Assembly: GCA_045634445.1 (NCBI GenBank)
Contig: JAZRAG010000107.1
Location: forward strand, 1-42,962
Length of the DNA: 42,962 nucleotides
Source: Spyradenecus sp045634445
GTDB taxonomy: Bacteria; Verrucomicrobiota; Kiritimatiellia; RFP12; DVOR01
Direction of reading: 5' to 3'
Part shown: one piece after another, positions 31,992 to 40,596 of the stretch
Layout: the number at the start of each line of letters is the position of its first letter
Position numbering within the stretch: the first letter of the stretch is position 1
Position numbers and translations under genes: made by a program
The notes under the pieces: generated by a model
What the model was told of the DNA's origin: nothing
Database searches by the model: none
What the model saw: the letters and a program-made list of their open reading frames with translations, nothing else

Positions 31992-32954
31992 TTAGGCTTC
32001 AGGAGCAGCGGGGAGGTCATCTCGTGTAAAGCCGTGCTGAACAAGGGCTTCTTCAATCGTCTTAAAGTGGCATTTGGCGACTTGTGGCAGGATGGCGGGG
32101 CCTTTTGTCTTTAGAAGCGTAGAGAGCGCTTCTGGCACCTTAGGTCCAGCGCCTTTTGGCAATGCAATACCAGCCTCTTCTGAAAGCTTTTTAAGTTCTT
32201 TCACAAAGATGTCACGAGCTAATACAGATGCTGCTGCCACCGCGATATCGCGTTCAGCCTTATGCATTTGCTCGATAATCAACTTCTTTCCACGCGGCAT
32301 TAAAGCGCGATTAATCGTGGCTTCAGTCTTTGCGAATTGGTCAATCACTGCGCGCGGACAGTCGGGGCGCTGCTCAGCGAGCGTTTCAATCGCACGTGCG
32401 TGACACCACGCGAGCAAACGATTGAGGTTGCCAATCTTATCGTACACGCGGTTGTACGTTTGCGGGCGCAATAAGACAAAGGCGCAATTTTGACGACCAA
32501 GAATCTTGCGGGCTTCTGTTGCGAGTGTCGCAATTTTGGAGTCTGCGATTGTTTTAGAGTCGCGAATGCCAAGGTCTGCGAGCTGTTTGCCCGTGGTTTC
32601 GTCAATAAAGCATGCCACCGTAATCAACGGACCAAAGATATCACCCTTACCACTTTCATCAGAACCCATATGCGGGGCGAACATCTTTGGATCAAGCACA
32701 TCTTCATAACCCACCGTAGCTGCGCCTAAAACGAGCGGTTCGAGGGTGAAAAGAACAAAGTCCTGAGCCTCTTTCCCCTGGACAACGAGTTTGCCAGAGG
32801 TGTAGAGATTGATTGTGAGATGTTTACCTTTAAGCGCGAGCGAGGTGTAGGGCACTTGGACGCGTTGCAACGAACTCATCCCTTCGGTGACCATTTCAAG
32901 GGCGGCCGCCTGTTCGGGAGTGAGTGTGTAGGTGTAAAGGTTTTTCGGCTCCAT
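31992..32954 (-). CDS. rnhC: Ribonuclease HIII
   Basis: A 320-residue protein. The N-terminal 85 residues form the TBP-like substrate-binding domain of RNase HIII. The catalytic motif GSDESGKGD (97-105) places Asp99 and Glu100, as in HIII and not HII. DSKTIADSKI, the VIDQFAK region and ERDIAVAAASVLARD complete the type 2 RNase H fold. It cuts RNA in RNA-DNA hybrids and R-loops. RNase HIII is known from Bacillota, Chlamydiota, Aquifex and some other lineages and supports the PVC guess only weakly. Eight bases separate it from pyrB; no clear ribosome-binding site is seen, so translation is probably coupled. Confidence 0.94.
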   Translation of the reverse strand: MEPKNLYTYTLTPEQAAALEMVTEGMSSLQRVQVPYTSLALKGKHLTINLYTSGKLVVQGKEAQDFVLFTLEPLVLGAATVGYEDVLDPKMFAPHMGSDESGKGDIFGPLITVACFIDETTGKQLADLGIRDSKTIADSKIATLATEARKILGRQNCAFVLLRPQTYNRVYDKIGNLNRLLAWCHARAIETLAEQRPDCPRAVIDQFAKTEATINRALMPRGKKLIIEQMHKAERDIAVAAASVLARDIFVKELKKLSEEAGIALPKGAGPKVPEALSTLLKTKGPAILPQVAKCHFKTIEEALVQHGFTRDDLPAAPEA

Positions 32955-32962
32955 AACCGAGA

Positions 32963-34054
32963 TTAGGCTTTAACGTGTTCAGCGTAATAGTCGTCAATAA
33001 CGGCTTCGCAACCAAAGGTCGCAGCGATGAGCGCGGTACGAATCCACATGCCATTGCGCATCTGACGCCAATACTTCGCGCGCGGGTCGGTATCAACATC
33101 TGTTGCGATTTCATCACGACGCGGCAAGGGGTGAAGAATTGCTGCGCCAGGCTTCATGGTGGCGACTTGTGCGGCATTGAGCTTGAAGGCAGAGGTGTCA
33201 ATCTTGGCAGATTCACCCGATGCCTTGTCCCATTCATCTTGAATGCGCGTCATATAGACTGCATCTGCTTCAGGCAACCACTTCGCCATGTCGTCAGAGA
33301 GTTCAAACTGCACATTGTTGGCCGCAAGAATCTGCTGAATGTCTTCCTTGATTTGAAGTTCCTTGGGTGCCACAAAAATTTGACGCACATTGTTAAAGCG
33401 CGTCAATAAGAATGCCAAAGAGCGCACCGTGCGACCGCGGAGCAAGTCACCCACAAAAACAACCGTCTTACCATCAATGCCGCCCTGCGTTTCAAATGAA
33501 CGATGCAGCGTGTAGATATCTAAGAGCGACTGCGTGGGGTGCTGGTCTTTACCCGATCCTGCATTGATCAACGGCACATTACGTTCAGAATTGCCTAAAA
33601 CCCATGCGATGCGTTCGGCTAAACCCTTATCTGGCGAACGCATAATCACGAGGTCAAAGTAGGAGGAGAAGGTACGCACGGAGTCTTCTTTGCTTTCGCC
33701 CTTGAGCTCAGAGCTTGTTGCAGCGTCACGCACAGAGCCTGTACGCATCCCTAAGATCTCGCACGCAGAAAGGTGTGAAAGGAAGGTGCGAGAACTGGGC
33801 TGCGAGAAGTAGAGCATTGCGCGCTTGTGCGAGAGAAGAGTACTCAAAAAGAGTGCGCCTTCTCGGGACTTTGCGATGCGGCGAATACGAGTCGCTAAAC
33901 CGCAAAGACGCTCAAGTAACGGACGATCAAATTGTTGTGCAAAGAGGGTGTGAAAGGGCATCCCATCCTTTTGCATGAGGTAGGGGGCCTTCTCTTGTTT
34001 GGGAAGCGCTTCAAAGTCTTCCCATGTGATGGTGGTGATGTCTTTCACATTCAT
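32963..34054 (-). CDS. pyrB: Aspartate carbamoyltransferase, divergent type
   Basis: A 363-residue protein, longer than the usual 305-310. Carbamoyl-phosphate binding uses SQPSSRTFLSH in place of ExSTRTRxSF. KGESKEDSVRTF, GSGKDQHPTQSLLDIYTL (ATCase-specific HPTQ), and LHPLPRRDEI follow and favour aspartate over ornithine as substrate. It makes carbamoyl-aspartate, step two of pyrimidine synthesis. The 50 N-terminal residues are extra. GGAGG precedes the ATG. It lies 21 bases after argF, so the two carbamoyltransferases that compete for carbamoyl phosphate share one transcript. No pyrI (regulatory subunit) is next to it. Confidence 0.9.
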   Translation of the reverse strand: MNVKDITTITWEDFEALPKQEKAPYLMQKDGMPFHTLFAQQFDRPLLERLCGLATRIRRIAKSREGALFLSTLLSHKRAMLYFSQPSSRTFLSHLSACEILGMRTGSVRDAATSSELKGESKEDSVRTFSSYFDLVIMRSPDKGLAERIAWVLGNSERNVPLINAGSGKDQHPTQSLLDIYTLHRSFETQGGIDGKTVVFVGDLLRGRTVRSLAFLLTRFNNVRQIFVAPKELQIKEDIQQILAANNVQFELSDDMAKWLPEADAVYMTRIQDEWDKASGESAKIDTSAFKLNAAQVATMKPGAAILHPLPRRDEIATDVDTDPRAKYWRQMRNGMWIRTALIAATFGCEAVIDDYYAEHVKA

Positions 34055-34075
34055 TTGCGAACCTCCAAGGGTGCA

Positions 34076-35080
34076 TTAAAAACCGTTTTCTTCGCAGAGT
34101 GCCGAGACGTAGAGCGCCTTAATGGTGTGCATGCGGTTTTCGGCTTCATCGAAGACTTTAGAGAAAGAGGATTCAAAGACGTCGTCGGTCACTTCAAGTG
34201 CGCCAGTTTCACGAGACACTTCGGTGTTGTTGTCGTGGAATGCAGGCAAGCAGTGCAAGAAGATGAGTTCGCCACCGAGATTACCGGTTGCCTCGCAAAG
34301 AGGCATGTTAATCTGGTAGGGGCGCAACAACGCAAGACGTTCGGCCTTCTTGTCTTCTTCACCCATGCTGACCCACACGTCGGTGTAGAGCACATTTGCG
34401 CCCTTTACGCCCTGAACGGGGTCGGTTTCTACGCGCACTTCGCTGCCGTTACGAGCGGCGATTGCACGTGCTTCTTCCACGAGTGCTTCGCAGGGGAAGA
34501 GTTCGCGCGGGGTGACGTTTACGAAATTGATACCAGCCTTGGCGCAGCCCATCATGAGGGAGTTGGCCACGTTATTACGACCATCGCCCACGTAGGCCAT
34601 TGTCTTACCCTTCACGTCGCCAAAGGCTTCGCGCATGGTCATCATGTCTGCGAGGAACTGCGTGGGGTGGCTGTCATCGGTGAGACCATTCCAAACAGGC
34701 ACGCCAGAACGTGCTGCGAGCGTTTCCACCGTGCTCTGCGCATAACCACGGAAGAGAATACCGTCAAAGAGACGACCCAAAACGCGTGCAGAGTCGGCGA
34801 CCGATTCCTTCGCGCCGAAGTGCGTAGCCTGACCCGTTAAGAATTCTGCGTGACCGCCCTCATCGCGCACTGCGATGGCTGCGGAGTTACGGGTGCGCGT
34901 TGAGCTCTTTTCGAAGATGAGCGCAATGTTCTTACGACGCAAAAGTTCGCCACGAATACCAGCCTTACGACGGGCCTTGAGTGCGATGGCGAGATCGACC
35001 ATGTAGGCAAGCTCGTCGTCAGAGAGCGAACGGATGTTCAGCAGGGAGCGACCGAGAAGCGCGTGGTTGAGTTTAAACAT
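34076..35080 (-). CDS. argF: Ornithine carbamoyltransferase
   Basis: A 334-residue protein with FEKSSTRTRNSA (carbamoyl-phosphate site), the FGAKES loop, DDSHPTQFLADMMT, YVGDGRNNVANSL, and the ornithine-specific FLHCLPAFHD with its reactive Cys. It makes citrulline from ornithine and carbamoyl phosphate. The biosynthetic direction is likely, since pyrimidine and shikimate genes follow in the operon and no arginine deiminase or carbamate kinase is nearby. It is the first gene after the promoter at 35110-35136. Confidence 0.94.
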   Translation of the reverse strand: MFKLNHALLGRSLLNIRSLSDDELAYMVDLAIALKARRKAGIRGELLRRKNIALIFEKSSTRTRNSAAIAVRDEGGHAEFLTGQATHFGAKESVADSARVLGRLFDGILFRGYAQSTVETLAARSGVPVWNGLTDDSHPTQFLADMMTMREAFGDVKGKTMAYVGDGRNNVANSLMMGCAKAGINFVNVTPRELFPCEALVEEARAIAARNGSEVRVETDPVQGVKGANVLYTDVWVSMGEEDKKAERLALLRPYQINMPLCEATGNLGGELIFLHCLPAFHDNNTEVSRETGALEVTDDVFESSFSKVFDEAENRMHTIKALYVSALCEENGF

Positions 35081-35109
35081 AGGAATTATTCACCTTTCTT
35101 AACAATGCT

Positions 35110-35153
35110 ATTTTAGCAAAAAATGGGAGTTGTCAACCGCAATAAATGCGGTT
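35110..35153 (-). promoter_or_regulatory. Promoter of the argF operon and adjoining hairpin
   Basis: Minus strand: TTGACA (35136-35131) and TAAAAT (35115-35110), with a spacer of only 15 bp, shorter than normal. The 19-bp hairpin AACCGCA-ataaa-TGCGGTT (35135-35153) covers the end of djlA and two bases of the -35 box. It may end the rpmE-prfA-djlA transcript or be an operator. Confidence 0.6.
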
Positions 35154-35916
35154 ACTTTGTGAGTCGATCGTAAGCGGCATTAATTGCAGCCATGCGCTCA
35201 TTCGCTTCCTTGAGCATGGCGTCGGGAAGTCCTTGAGCATGGAGACGGTCGGGATGAAGTTCTTTCACCTTCTGTCGATAGGCCTTCTTAATTTCATCTG
35301 CGGAGGCATTTTTCTTGAGCCCAAGAAGGGCGAGATCTTGTTCGCGTTGCCCCACTGCGTTCGGACGATAAGTCCGCGTACGTTCTTCGTATTCGGCGCG
35401 ACCACCTGCGGTGAAGGCGCGTAAGAGTTCTACGATAATCTCGCGCGGAATGCCAAAGTAAAGCCCTGCAAACGCGAGCATTTGGCGTTCTCCCTCGCTG
35501 AGGAGTTGGTCGCTACCTGCCACGCGCACCATAAATTTGAAGGTGAGTAAACGCACTTCAAAGTCGTAACTCATCTTGGCGAAGTCTAACGCGAAGGCCT
35601 CGTATCGGCGCGTAGAGTCCTTGGCCTCATTGAAGCACCGCTGTGCAAAGAGACGTTCCTCGCGTGTCAGACGAAGCTCTGTGAAGATGGCTTCTACCTT
35701 GGCGATTTCCTGCTCGGTGACGCGTCCATCGGCCTTGGCAATCTTGGCCAAAAGGGGCATTAAGAGCGAGAGATAACGCTCTTTCGGCGGCAAGCCGCCC
35801 GTCGTGAAATCATTATTTGAACGGGCTTGCTTCGTGATAAAGAGCGGTGCGATTAAATGATTCCATACAAAGGGAATCACCAAGAAAAAGAGGATAAAAT
35901 TCCAGAGGCATCCCAT
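35152..35916 (-). CDS. djlA: DnaJ-domain protein with TerB-like domain (DjlA-type)
   Basis: A 254-residue protein with an N-terminal membrane anchor (about 5-25). Residues about 45-165 form the helical TerB-like domain (LAKIAKADGRVTEQEIAKVEAIF is its usual start). The C-terminal J domain (about 188-254) has the HPD motif in KELHPDRLHAQ. This order matches DjlA, a membrane-tethered co-chaperone of DnaK. Three bases separate it from prfA. The J domain should stimulate DnaK ATP hydrolysis at the membrane. No partner is in the window. Confidence 0.85.
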   Translation of the reverse strand: MGCLWNFILFFLVIPFVWNHLIAPLFITKQARSNNDFTTGGLPPKERYLSLLMPLLAKIAKADGRVTEQEIAKVEAIFTELRLTREERLFAQRCFNEAKDSTRRYEAFALDFAKMSYDFEVRLLTFKFMVRVAGSDQLLSEGERQMLAFAGLYFGIPREIIVELLRAFTAGGRAEYEERTRTYRPNAVGQREQDLALLGLKKNASADEIKKAYRQKVKELHPDRLHAQGLPDAMLKEANERMAAINAAYDRLTK

Positions 35917-35919
35917 AGT

Positions 35920-36999
35920 TTACTTATTCTCCAATGCCGCCTCAAAACGTTGCTTCACGTCAAAAGCATCCATTTGCGCAAAGAGTTCGTTCAATTCGCC
36001 TTCCATTACGCGGTCTAAGGAATAGAGCGTGAGATTGATGCGATGGTCGGTCAAACGATTCTGCGGGAAGTTATACGTGCGAATTCGCTGCGAACGGTCA
36101 CCACTGCCACGCAGGGTCAAACGTGTCGCGCCCACCTTTGCCTCTTCTTCCTGACGACGCGCATCCAAGATACGCGACTTCAAAACGGCGAGCGCCTTTT
36201 CTTTGTTGCGATGTTGGCTACGTTCATCCTGACACTGCGCTACGAGTCCTGTGGGTAAATGCGTAATGCGAATCGCGGAATAGGTCGTATTCACCCCTTG
36301 ACCGCCATGGCCACCCGCACAGAAAATATCAATGCGTAATTCGCTTTCAGGAATAACCAAGTCATCTTCTTCGTCGGCTTCTGGCAATACAATCACCGTA
36401 GCCGCACTGGTGTGGATACGCCCCTGTGCTTCAGTAACAGGCACGCGCTGCACGCGATGTCCACCACTTTCAAAGCGAAAACGTCCATACGGCGTTTCGC
36501 CACCAGAAACAGAGAGGACAATTTCCTTGTATCCGCCCAGTTCACTCGGGGAGGCATCCATCACCGCGGCCTTATAGCCATTGGCTTCACACCACCGCGT
36601 ATACATACGGAAAAGGTCCGCCGCGAAGAGTGCTGCCTCATCACCCCCCGTGCCGGCGCGAATTTCAATCATCGCGTTACGGCTATCTAAGGGATCAACC
36701 GGCAAAAGTGACTCCGTCAACTTCTGTTCGGCTTCTGGCAATTGCGCCTCGAGTAAGGGTAATTCCTCCTGTGCCATTTCTGCCATGTCAGGATCTGCGA
36801 GCAATTCCTTCGCAGCTGCGATTTCTTCCTGCAAACCAAAAAACCGCGTAGAGGCGGCTTCAATCTTCTTTAATCGCGTGTGCTCTCGCAAAACCTCCCC
36901 ATACCGACGGCGATTCCCTGTCACAGCAGGGTCTGCCATCTGTTCCTCTAATTGAGGCAGGGCTGAGAGATAATTTTGAATGATATCGCGATCAATCAT
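35920..36999 (-). CDS. prfA: Peptide chain release factor 1
   Basis: A 359-residue RF1. The stop-codon recognition tripeptide is PVT in HRVQRVPVTEAQGRIHTSAA (RF1 uses PxT; RF2 uses SPF), so it reads UAA and UAG. The catalytic GGQ is in CAGGHGGQGVNTTYSAIRI. No frameshift site is present. No clear ribosome-binding site was seen. It lies 87 bases after rpmE with a terminator hairpin between them, and is followed by djlA. Confidence 0.96.
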   Translation of the reverse strand: MIDRDIIQNYLSALPQLEEQMADPAVTGNRRRYGEVLREHTRLKKIEAASTRFFGLQEEIAAAKELLADPDMAEMAQEELPLLEAQLPEAEQKLTESLLPVDPLDSRNAMIEIRAGTGGDEAALFAADLFRMYTRWCEANGYKAAVMDASPSELGGYKEIVLSVSGGETPYGRFRFESGGHRVQRVPVTEAQGRIHTSAATVIVLPEADEEDDLVIPESELRIDIFCAGGHGGQGVNTTYSAIRITHLPTGLVAQCQDERSQHRNKEKALAVLKSRILDARRQEEEAKVGATRLTLRGSGDRSQRIRTYNFPQNRLTDHRINLTLYSLDRVMEGELNELFAQMDAFDVKQRFEAALENK

Positions 37000-37020
37000 G
37001 GCAAAAAAGCAAGGGGCTTG

Positions 37021-37061
37021 GAAAACGAAATGCCGACACAGCGCGCAAGCGCGGTGCCGGC
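37021..37061 (-). terminator. Hairpin between rpmE and prfA
   Basis: A 13-position stem (37032-37044 with 37049-37061, two mismatches, four-base loop). On the minus strand ATTTCGTTTT follows. It would end or attenuate transcription after rpmE. Confidence 0.8.
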
Positions 37062-37086
37062 GATTTCAGACAAAGAAGCTTTCGGC

Positions 37087-37287
37087 TTACTTGCGGCCGT
37101 AGCGCTGCATGAACTTGTCAATGCGGCCTTCGGTGTCCATCACGGTCTTCTTGCCGGTGTAGTAGGGATGGCACGCGGAGCAGACGTTGCAGGACATGGC
37201 CTTCACGGTGGAACGCGTCTGGATCACGTTACCGCAAGCGCAGGTAATGGTTGCGTCTTCGTACTTCGGATGAATGTCTTTCTTCAT
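37087..37287 (-). CDS. rpmE: 50S ribosomal protein L31, zinc-binding form
   Basis: A 66-residue protein starting MKKDIHPKY with the four zinc cysteines: CAC near the start, CNVCSAC further on, C+ type. HPYYTGKK is the family signature. It sits on the 50S central protuberance. Zinc-binding L31 can be swapped for a zinc-free paralogue under zinc shortage; none is in the window. Promoter TTGACT/TATTAT at 37322-37351. Confidence 0.96.
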   Translation of the reverse strand: MKKDIHPKYEDATITCACGNVIQTRSTVKAMSCNVCSACHPYYTGKKTVMDTEGRIDKFMQRYGRK

Positions 37288-37321
37288 TGTTAACGCCTTT
37301 CAAACTGAAAAATGTCTGTCC

Positions 37322-37351
37322 ATAATACCACACCTTTTGTCACTTAGTCAA
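37322..37351 (-). promoter_or_regulatory. Promoter of rpmE
   Basis: Minus strand: TTGACT (37351-37346), an 18-bp spacer and TATTAT (37327-37322). It predicts a start near 37315 and a leader of about 28 bases. Confidence 0.8.
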
Positions 37352-37409
37352 TTATTTATTTTCGTTTCAATGATTTAATCTGCGCGTCGCCTTCCTTAAA
37401 TTACTACCA

Positions 37410-37636
37410 CACGCGCGCGTATAGAGCGCATACGCGTGAGAAAAGAATCGTGGGAATATTGGCTGACAGAGCACCCAATAGCCAAACGCCTACACTGCCA
37501 GGAGGTTTAGTGGTTAGGCGTACTTAAGCGTTGTGCGCTTAAATTCGTTGTCCTGCCGCGCAGCGGCACTCTTTCCCAAAAACACGGGGTGAAGCGCCCT
37601 GCGCTTCCGCGGGGCGTGGGGGCGCGCAGTCCCTAC
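37410..37636. other. Multi-hairpin region between mutS and rpmE
   Basis: A gene-free stretch with successive stems: TTGGCT/AGCCAA, CGCCTACACT pairing with AGTG and TAGGCG, TTAAGCG/CGCTTAA, a 15-bp palindrome TGCCGCGCAGCGGCA (near 37553) and GAAGCGC/GCGCTTC (near 37590). The last stem is on the mutS 3' side and is followed, on the minus strand, by GTGTTTTTG, so it may terminate mutS. The others could be part of a non-coding RNA or an untranslated region. No known RNA family was recognised. Confidence 0.45.
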
Positions 37637-40138
37637 TTAAAACAAGGAGAGCTGGATGTCGTCTTCGGCGAGGGTGACGCGGCGGCGTTTCGGGAGTTCA
37701 GGCTGCACGGCCTTTTGGCCTTCGAGGCCTGCGAGAATCACCTGTGCGCGGTCAATTACGGAGGCGGGCATGCCTGCGAGACGAGCCACGTGGATACCAT
37801 AACTCTTATCCGCTGCGCCAGGCACAATGCGTCGTAAGAAGACAACGCTATCGCCTTGTTCACGCACCTGCACAGTGTAATTCTTAACGCCAGTAAGCGA
37901 AGTGGCGAGGTCGGTGAGTTCGTGGTAGTGGGTGGCGAAGAGGGTACGTGCCTTGCAAGAGGGCGTATTATGCAGATGTTCCACCACGCTCCAAGCGATA
38001 GAGATACCATCAAAGGTCGAGGTGCCGCGACCGATTTCGTCCAGGACAATCAAGGACCGCGTGGTGGCATTATTTAGAATGTTGGCGGCTTCCTGCATTT
38101 CAACCATAAAGGTGGAACGCCCGCGCGCGAGATCATCACCTGCGCCCACACGCGTAAAGACGCGGTCAATTACGCCCACCTTCATCATCTCTGCGGGGAC
38201 ATAACTGCCAATGTGCGCCATAATTGCGAGTACAGCGACCTGACGAATATAGGTCGACTTACCCGCCATATTCGGGCCTGTAATCAGGATAAACTGACGA
38301 CTGGTGCCATTGATATCTGCGTCATTAGGCACAAAACGCTCTGCATCGGCGAGTTGCTCCACAATGGGATGACGGCCATCACGAATGATGAGGTCCATTG
38401 ATTCATCCACAATGGGACGGCAGTAATCGGCCGCGAGTGCGCGATCTGCAAACCCTTGCAACACGTCCAAACGCGCCACAGCGGAGGCGAGCTGTTGAAT
38501 TTGCGTTAAGGCAGCGCAGGCCTGTTCGCGGAGGTTTTGGAAGAGATCATATTCAAGGGCGTTTGCCTTATCCTGTGCGCCATGAATGAGCACTTCGTAC
38601 TCTTTCAATTCGGGCGTGATGAAGCGCTCAGCATTGACAATCGTCTGGCGACGCTCATAGCTCGCGGGCACATTGTTGAGTTGCCCCTTGCTCACTTCAA
38701 TATAAAAACCAAAGACGTTATTATGGCGCACGCGCAGATTGCGAATGCCCGTGGCTTCTTGTTGCTCAGCCTGATAACGTGCGATCCACGCGTGCCCCTC
38801 GGTGGCGGCAAGGCGCAGCTTATCGAGTTCTTCATTGTAGCCGCTGCGAATCAAATGGCCTTCACGCACGGTAATCGGCGGGTCTTCCACAAGCGCTTGT
38901 GTCAAGGTCTGCGTCAATTCAGGCAAGTCCACCAACGCCTCACGCAAGGCCTGTAACATCGGCACCTGTGTCTCCACGAGCAATTCGCGCAACATCGGTA
39001 CTTGCATCAAGGAGTCGGCGAGCATGCGCAAGTCGCGACCATTGCCCGAACCGCCCGAAAGGCGCGTCATCACGCGTTCAAAGTCGCGCGTTTCACAGAG
39101 CGCAGCACGCACATCTGCTAGGAATCGACGCTTCGCAATAAATTCTGCCACCGCGTCTTGGCGCGCGGCAATCTCAACCACATCTCGCAGGGGCGAACGA
39201 ATCCATGCCTTCAACAAGCGCTTACCCATCGGCGTGCAGGTGCCATCCAAAACGCCTAAGAGCGTCTCTTGTTCGGGGCGGCCACCTGGCGTTGGTAAGA
39301 GGTCCAAATTGCGACACGTGCACTCATCTAAGGTCAAAAAGGCACTTGAACTGCGCACTTCAAGGGTGCGCACGTGCGAAACGTCACGACGCAATTCGTG
39401 TTTAACGTGATGGAGGAGCGCCCCTGCCGCCTGCACCCAGAGGGGATGTACCCCTTGTCCACAGTAACCTTCTAAGGAGTGTACCTTAAACTGACGCGTG
39501 AGCGTGTCGGTGGCTTGGTCGGCCATAAAGCGCCAACCATCCGTTTCGGTTACTGCGCCCGTCACTTCGTGGGCTAAAAGGGGTTTGAGCGCTTCGGCTT
39601 GTTCATCGGAGAGCAAGGTTTCGCTCGGCGCAATGCGGCGTAAGGCTTCAATCAGGGCAGGTAAGCCCGTGGCTTCTTCGGTGAGAAGGGCGCCAGTGGA
39701 GAGTTCGAGTGCGGCGATACCATAGGTTTCGGCCTTTTTGCCTGCGTAAACGGCTGCGAGATAATTCGCAGAACCCGCATCCAGAATCGCATCTTCCGTA
39801 ACGGTGCCAGGCGAGACAATGCGCGTGATTTCACGGCGCACGAGGCCCTTTGCGAGTTTGGGGTCCTCTGCTTGTTCGCAAACTGCGGCCTTAAGGCCTG
39901 CGCGAATCACTTTGGCTAAATAACTATCCAAAGCATGGTACGGCACCCCGCACATCGGTACCCCTGCACGCTTCGTAATTGCCACGCCCAAAATAGGAGC
40001 AGCTTGATGTGCATCTTCGAAGAACATTTCGTAGAAATCCCCCATACGGAAAAAGAGGATTGTATCTGCGTCAAGTTCTTCTTTTGTGCGACGATACTGT
40101 CGCATCATTGGGGTTAAACCATCTGGATCTTTAGCCAT
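37637..40138 (-). CDS. mutS: DNA mismatch repair protein MutS
   Basis: An 833-residue protein from ATG 40138; an in-frame GTG at 40147 has no ribosome-binding site. The mismatch-recognition motif FFRMGDFYEMF (Phe-x-Glu) is near residue 35. The connector, lever (about 250-450) and clamp regions follow. The ATPase shows GPNMAGKSTYIRQ (Walker A), DEIGRGTSTFDG (Walker B) and ATHYHEL. The short tail ends in DIQLSLF, like the beta-clamp-binding motif of MutS proteins. It recognises mispairs and recruits MutL, which is not in the window. The promoter -10 box ends ten bases before the ATG, so the mRNA is nearly leaderless. Confidence 0.96.
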   Translation of the reverse strand: MAKDPDGLTPMMRQYRRTKEELDADTILFFRMGDFYEMFFEDAHQAAPILGVAITKRAGVPMCGVPYHALDSYLAKVIRAGLKAAVCEQAEDPKLAKGLVRREITRIVSPGTVTEDAILDAGSANYLAAVYAGKKAETYGIAALELSTGALLTEEATGLPALIEALRRIAPSETLLSDEQAEALKPLLAHEVTGAVTETDGWRFMADQATDTLTRQFKVHSLEGYCGQGVHPLWVQAAGALLHHVKHELRRDVSHVRTLEVRSSSAFLTLDECTCRNLDLLPTPGGRPEQETLLGVLDGTCTPMGKRLLKAWIRSPLRDVVEIAARQDAVAEFIAKRRFLADVRAALCETRDFERVMTRLSGGSGNGRDLRMLADSLMQVPMLRELLVETQVPMLQALREALVDLPELTQTLTQALVEDPPITVREGHLIRSGYNEELDKLRLAATEGHAWIARYQAEQQEATGIRNLRVRHNNVFGFYIEVSKGQLNNVPASYERRQTIVNAERFITPELKEYEVLIHGAQDKANALEYDLFQNLREQACAALTQIQQLASAVARLDVLQGFADRALAADYCRPIVDESMDLIIRDGRHPIVEQLADAERFVPNDADINGTSRQFILITGPNMAGKSTYIRQVAVLAIMAHIGSYVPAEMMKVGVIDRVFTRVGAGDDLARGRSTFMVEMQEAANILNNATTRSLIVLDEIGRGTSTFDGISIAWSVVEHLHNTPSCKARTLFATHYHELTDLATSLTGVKNYTVQVREQGDSVVFLRRIVPGAADKSYGIHVARLAGMPASVIDRAQVILAGLEGQKAVQPELPKRRRVTLAEDDIQLSLF

Positions 40139-40147
40139 AACCCGCAC

Positions 40148-40153
40148 ATTATA
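40148..40153 (-). promoter_or_regulatory. -10 box of mutS
   Basis: A perfect TATAAT on the minus strand (40153-40148). Transcription should start near 40141, three bases before the mutS ATG, leaving no room for a Shine-Dalgarno sequence. A TTAGGT 18 bp upstream is the best -35 candidate. Confidence 0.6.
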
Positions 40154-40179
40154 ACATAGTCAACCAAAACAACCTAATA

Positions 40180-40596
40180 CTACTTTTGCGATTTAGAGCC
40201 TTTCAAACGCCCTTTTTCATCTCGGTATTCGGTTTTTCCATTCCGTTCACGGGCTGTTCCTTTGAACTGTCCCTTTTCGTTTCGGTATTCGGTTTTACCA
40301 TTCCGCTCACGGGCCGTTCCTTTAAGACGACCTTGCGCATCGCGGTATTCAGTTCTACCATTGGATTCGCGCGCGGTCCCTGTTAAACGCCCCTTTTCAT
40401 CGCGATATTCAATCTTTCCATTAATCTTTCGCGCGGTCCCCGTTAGGCGGCCTTTTTCATCACGATATTCAATGCGACCATTGGATTCACGCGCGGTTCC
40501 TTTCAAACGTCCCTTATCGTCACGGAGTTCACTTCGTGTGGCAGCGAAAAGCGTTGAAAGGCAAAGACAAATGCAAACACTTAAAAGCCCTTTCAT
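40180..40596 (-). CDS. Secreted tandem-repeat protein (20-residue beta repeats)
   Basis: A 138-residue protein from ATG 40596 (AGGAG eight bases upstream). A Sec signal peptide (1-19, ending LFAATR) is followed by five full 20-residue repeats of the form RDEKGRLKGTARESNGKTEY and a partial sixth. Each probably folds as a beta hairpin. The spacing and G-R-L-x-G-T / N-G-x-x-x-Y pattern recall RHS/YD-type repeats and the small 'beta-flower' repeat proteins. The repeat reads from DNA repeats of 60 bases, so copy number could vary between strains. Its start overlaps the VWA stop (TGATG), so translation is coupled. Role unknown; periplasmic or surface location. Confidence 0.75.
   Translation of the reverse strand: MKGLLSVCICLCLSTLFAATRSELRDDKGRLKGTARESNGRIEYRDEKGRLTGTARKINGKIEYRDEKGRLTGTARESNGRTEYRDAQGRLKGTARERNGKTEYRNEKGQFKGTARERNGKTEYRDEKGRLKGSKSQK

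Noticed and set aside
37500..37636. Signal recognition particle RNA or another known structured RNA
   Set aside because: The conserved SRP core (GGAAGGAAGC-type loop) is absent; GCGGAAGCGC is only part of a simple stem.
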